This document shows, piece by piece, positions 6,323 through 8,154 of a stretch of 8,154 nt of DNA. The DNA is taken from positions 1 to 8,154 of the forward strand of contig CAMKMK010000103.1 of NCBI GenBank assembly GCA_946413885.1. The letters run 5' to 3'. The stretch comes from an uncultured Prevotellaceae bacterium (GTDB lineage: Bacteria > Bacteroidota > Bacteroidia > Bacteroidales > Bacteroidaceae). Below the pieces are notes generated by a model. The model had not been told where the DNA came from and did not search any database. It was given only the letters and a program-made list of their open reading frames with translations. A program made the position numbers and the translations under genes. Each line of letters begins with the position of its first letter. Position 1 is the first letter of the stretch.

Positions 6323-7024
6323 ATGGCCAAACACGAAATCAGTAAAACTGAAGTTCAATTCAAACTACATGAACTTTTCTCTGCCCTAACCCCTGAGCAG
6401 CAGGAAATGGTGTTCGAGAATCTCACCATTCATAGTTACAAAAAGAATGAGCTTATATATCGTCAGGGTGAGACCCCTGGGGATTTGTTATGCCTTATCT
6501 CTGGCAAGGTGAAGATTTACATGGATGGAGTGGGTGGACGCAGTCAAATCATGCGAGTCGTTAATGCAGTAGAGTATTTCGGCTACCGTGCCTCTTTCTC
6601 TGGGGAGGTATTCATTACCTCAGCTGCTGCTTTCGAGCCATCTCTCATTGCCAAGATTCCCCTTAAACTGGTCCGCAAAATGATTATGGAGAACACGCGT
6701 TTAGGATGGTTCTTCATCCAAAAACTGGCTACAGCACTTGGCACCAGCGATGAACGCACCGTCAATCTGACGCAAAAACACATTCGTGGCAGACTGGCAG
6801 AAAGCATTCTTTTCCTCAAAGAAAGTTATGGAGTTGAAGAAGACGGATGCACTCTCAGCATCTATCTGAGTCGCGAGGATATGGCAAACTTAAGCAACAT
6901 GACCACCAGTAACGCCATTCGTACCCTGAGCACCTTTGCTCAAGAGAAGCTAATTGCTATTGATGGCCGTAAAATTAAAATCATGAATGAGCCAGAACTG
7001 GAAAAAATCTCCAGATTTGGGTAA
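6323..7024 (+). CDS. Crp/Fnr family transcriptional regulator, not cAMP-type
   Basis: The protein has 233 residues, the usual length for the family. A cyclic-nucleotide-binding beta-roll spans about 17-125 (LIYRQGETPGDLLCLISGKV, 44-63). A long dimerisation helix follows at about 126-150 (GWFFIQKLATALGTSDERTV). The C-terminal winged helix-turn-helix spans about 152-222, with LSREDMANLSNMTTSNAIRT (182-201) covering the helix-turn-helix. In E. coli CRP the cAMP pocket uses Glu of FIGE and Arg of RSA. Here the matching segment is FGYRASFSGEVFITSAAAFE (86-105), with Tyr88 and Thr99 in those places, so cAMP binding is unlikely. There is no N-terminal cysteine cluster for an FNR-type iron-sulfur centre. 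The start lies right after TTTTCAGGA. It is transcribed divergently from the glycogen operon across 229 bases, making it a candidate regulator of that operon or of itself; this is inference from position only. Confidence 0.9.
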   Translation: MAKHEISKTEVQFKLHELFSALTPEQQEMVFENLTIHSYKKNELIYRQGETPGDLLCLISGKVKIYMDGVGGRSQIMRVVNAVEYFGYRASFSGEVFITSAAAFEPSLIAKIPLKLVRKMIMENTRLGWFFIQKLATALGTSDERTVNLTQKHIRGRLAESILFLKESYGVEEDGCTLSIYLSREDMANLSNMTTSNAIRTLSTFAQEKLIAIDGRKIKIMNEPELEKISRFG

Positions 7025-7054
7025 AGATTCTAGTCTATTCCTCTCGCCTTTATT

Positions 7055-7070
7055 CTGTCAGATTTGACAG
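7055..7070. terminator. small hairpin between the convergent regulator gene and miaA, possible terminator
   Basis: CTGTCA-GATT-TGACAG is a perfect 6-base stem with a 4-base loop in the 59-base gap between the stop at 7022-7024 and the miaA stop at 7084-7086. Neither strand has a proper U-tract after the stem, so it may be a weak or factor-assisted terminator, or only a 3'-end stabiliser. Confidence 0.4.
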
Positions 7071-7083
7071 CTCATCACTTAAG

Positions 7084-8001
7084 CTATCTCACAGGGCCAT
7101 AAAGCTCTAATATCTGTTCCACCTTACTCTCCATCGAGTCCTCTGCATTTATCCAGTGAATGGTTACTCCTCTTCGTTCCATTCCACGAAACCAAGTCAT
7201 CTGACGCTTCGCAAACTGATGGATGGCAATTTCCAGCTGACGAACCATCTCATCGTACGACATCTTTCCTGTACAATAAAGAGTCAGGTATTTGTATTCG
7301 AGTCCATAATATAGCAAGTCTTCTGGTGACACTCGTTCCAACAAACTCCTCACCTCATCCACCATTCCTTCCTCCAAGCGTTTGTATAGTCTATCCGTTA
7401 TTTTCTTTCGACGCAATTCTCGCCTGATATCCACTCCAATGGTTAGACTCCTCACGTTTGGGAAATCTCTTTCCTCGATGTGATTCTGTTGATAGTATTC
7501 TTGTATCTCTATTGCACGTATCGCCCGTTTGGGAGTATCCACGTCCGTCGTGTTGTGCAACGTCTTATACCGTTTCAGGATTTCTGTCAGTTCCTCCAAG
7601 GAATAATGACTCAACTGCTCTCGCAAAGCTGGATTCTCTGGTACAGGAACCATCTTGTAACTTCTCAGCACAGATTCAATGTAGAGACCAGTTCCCCCAC
7701 ACAAGATGACCTTTTGTCCTCGATGTAAGATGTCGTGATATACCTCCCAGAATTTTTGTTGATATTGGAAAACGTTGTACTTCTCACCAGCATCTGCGAT
7801 GTCTATCAGGTGATATGGAATATCCTGTCCGTCCACCGTATAATCCTCCACATCTTTTCCTGTCCCTATATCCATGCCACGATAGATTTGACGACTATCG
7901 GCACTGATTATCTCAGCATTTCCCATTCGAGCTGCCAAATGGGCAGCCAACGTCGTTTTGCCTGAAGCTGTAGGGCCAAGGATCGTGATGAGATCGTACA
8001 T
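7084..8001 (-). CDS. miaA: tRNA dimethylallyltransferase (tRNA A37 isopentenyltransferase)
   Basis: The protein has 305 residues from the chosen start and transfers dimethylallyl from DMAPP to N6 of adenosine 37 in tRNAs that read codons beginning with U. The P-loop GPTASGKTT lies at residues 9-17. SADSRQIYRGMDIGTGK (33-49) holds the conserved Asp35-Ser36 and the GMDIGT loop, GGTGLYIESVL lies at 102-112, DTPKRAIRAIE at 155-165, and the C-terminal AKRQMTWFR at 264-272. A longer frame starts at a TTG at 8035-8037, but it would run through a terminator hairpin. The ATG giving MYDLITILGPTASGKT is the normal family N-terminus. No clear Shine-Dalgarno is visible (TAGAAAACGT precedes the ATG). The start lies only 20 bases past the upstream terminator stem, with no recognisable promoter in between. 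Bacteroidales often carry two miaA paralogues; which one this is cannot be told here. Confidence 0.95.
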   Translation of the reverse strand: MYDLITILGPTASGKTTLAAHLAARMGNAEIISADSRQIYRGMDIGTGKDVEDYTVDGQDIPYHLIDIADAGEKYNVFQYQQKFWEVYHDILHRGQKVILCGGTGLYIESVLRSYKMVPVPENPALREQLSHYSLEELTEILKRYKTLHNTTDVDTPKRAIRAIEIQEYYQQNHIEERDFPNVRSLTIGVDIRRELRRKKITDRLYKRLEEGMVDEVRSLLERVSPEDLLYYGLEYKYLTLYCTGKMSYDEMVRQLEIAIHQFAKRQMTWFRGMERRGVTIHWINAEDSMESKVEQILELYGPVR

Positions 8002-8015
8002 ACGTTTTCTACATA

Positions 8016-8053
8016 ATGAAAAGCCGCCTGAGGACAATGGCCCTCAGACGGCT
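8016..8053 (-). terminator. strong intrinsic terminator after the GAPDH gene
   Basis: AGCCGCCTGAGG (8022-8033) pairs with CCTCAGACGGCT (8042-8053) over 12 positions with one mismatch, around an 8-base loop. On the minus strand the stem is followed by TTTTCATTATG, a U-tract suited to ending the GAPDH transcript, whose stop is 31 bases upstream. The opposite strand has a weaker T-rich tail from 8056 on, but no gene runs into it from that side. Confidence 0.85.
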
Positions 8054-8084
8054 GGTATTTGGTTTTGCTTTTTATCTAAATCAA

Positions 8085-8154
8085 TTAGAGCTCAGCCAAG
8101 TACTTAATGGTGCGAACCATCTGAGAAGTGTAAGAGTTCTCATTGTCGTACCAA
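8085..8154 (-). CDS. gap: glyceraldehyde-3-phosphate dehydrogenase, last 22 residues (rest lies beyond the window)
   Basis: Read on the minus strand from the right edge, the frame gives WYDNENSYTSQMVRTIKY followed by LAEL and a TAA stop at 8087-8085. WYDNE plus Ser/Tyr is the well-conserved C-terminal signature of type I GAPDH. In characterised enzymes the Asn of WYDNE contacts the nicotinamide of NAD. The enzyme oxidises glyceraldehyde 3-phosphate to 1,3-bisphosphoglycerate in glycolysis. The gene is in the same direction as miaA but separated from it by a strong terminator. Only the C-terminus is visible, so cofactor preference cannot be judged. Confidence 0.9.
   Translation of the reverse strand, partial: WYDNENSYTSQMVRTIKYLAEL

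Noticed and set aside
8002..8037. 12-residue N-terminal extension of MiaA from a TTG
   Set aside because: The extension is translated from the terminator hairpin of the upstream gene, and the normal MiaA N-terminus begins at the ATG at 8001.

Overview
The window looks like a chromosomal segment of a Bacteroidales bacterium, most likely in or near the Prevotellaceae. The reasons are a DUF4270 protein (a family largely confined to Bacteroidetes), Bacteroidetes-type promoter motifs (TAnnTTTG), mostly weak Shine-Dalgarno sequences, and a glycogen gene cluster of the kind I recall from Bacteroides and Prevotella. The genus assignment is inference. There is no mobile element, CRISPR array, rRNA or tRNA gene.

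Layout from left to right. Positions 1-1266 (+) hold the 3' part of a DUF4270 gene whose start lies outside the window. It converges on a three-gene minus-strand operon across a shared bidirectional terminator (about 1289-1328). In transcription order the operon is: an amylo-alpha-1,6-glucosidase type glycogen debranching enzyme (4150-6093), a GT4/GT5-like glycosyltransferase (2828-4132, restarted here at an internal ATG behind a strong GGAGGT), and a GH57 alpha-amylase-like protein (1348-2799). The genes are 17 and 28 bases apart and probably share one transcript. A 229-base AT-rich region (6094-6322) separates this operon from a divergent Crp/Fnr-type regulator gene (6323-7024, +). After a small hairpin come miaA (7084-8001, -) and, behind a strong terminator, the last 22 codons of a glyceraldehyde-3-phosphate dehydrogenase gene (8085-8154, -).

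How the genes may work together: the operon reads as cytoplasmic storage-glucan metabolism. The debranching enzyme trims alpha-1,6 branches, the glycosyltransferase may extend or initiate glucan, and the GH57 protein would be expected to act on alpha-1,4 glucan. However, the GH57 protein lacks both expected catalytic carboxylates (Ser146 and Glu242 stand where Glu and Asp are expected) and carries a coiled coil plus a lysine/alanine-rich tail. It may therefore be a non-catalytic glucan-binding or scaffold protein. The debranching enzyme also has Asn where many relatives have Asp in the TWMD motif. The divergent Crp/Fnr protein lacks the cAMP-contacting Arg and Glu, so it probably senses something else or nothing, and it is a candidate regulator of the operon.

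Nothing here is a clearly novel defence or mobile system. The part most worth a second look is the degenerate GH57 protein in an otherwise intact-looking glycogen operon.
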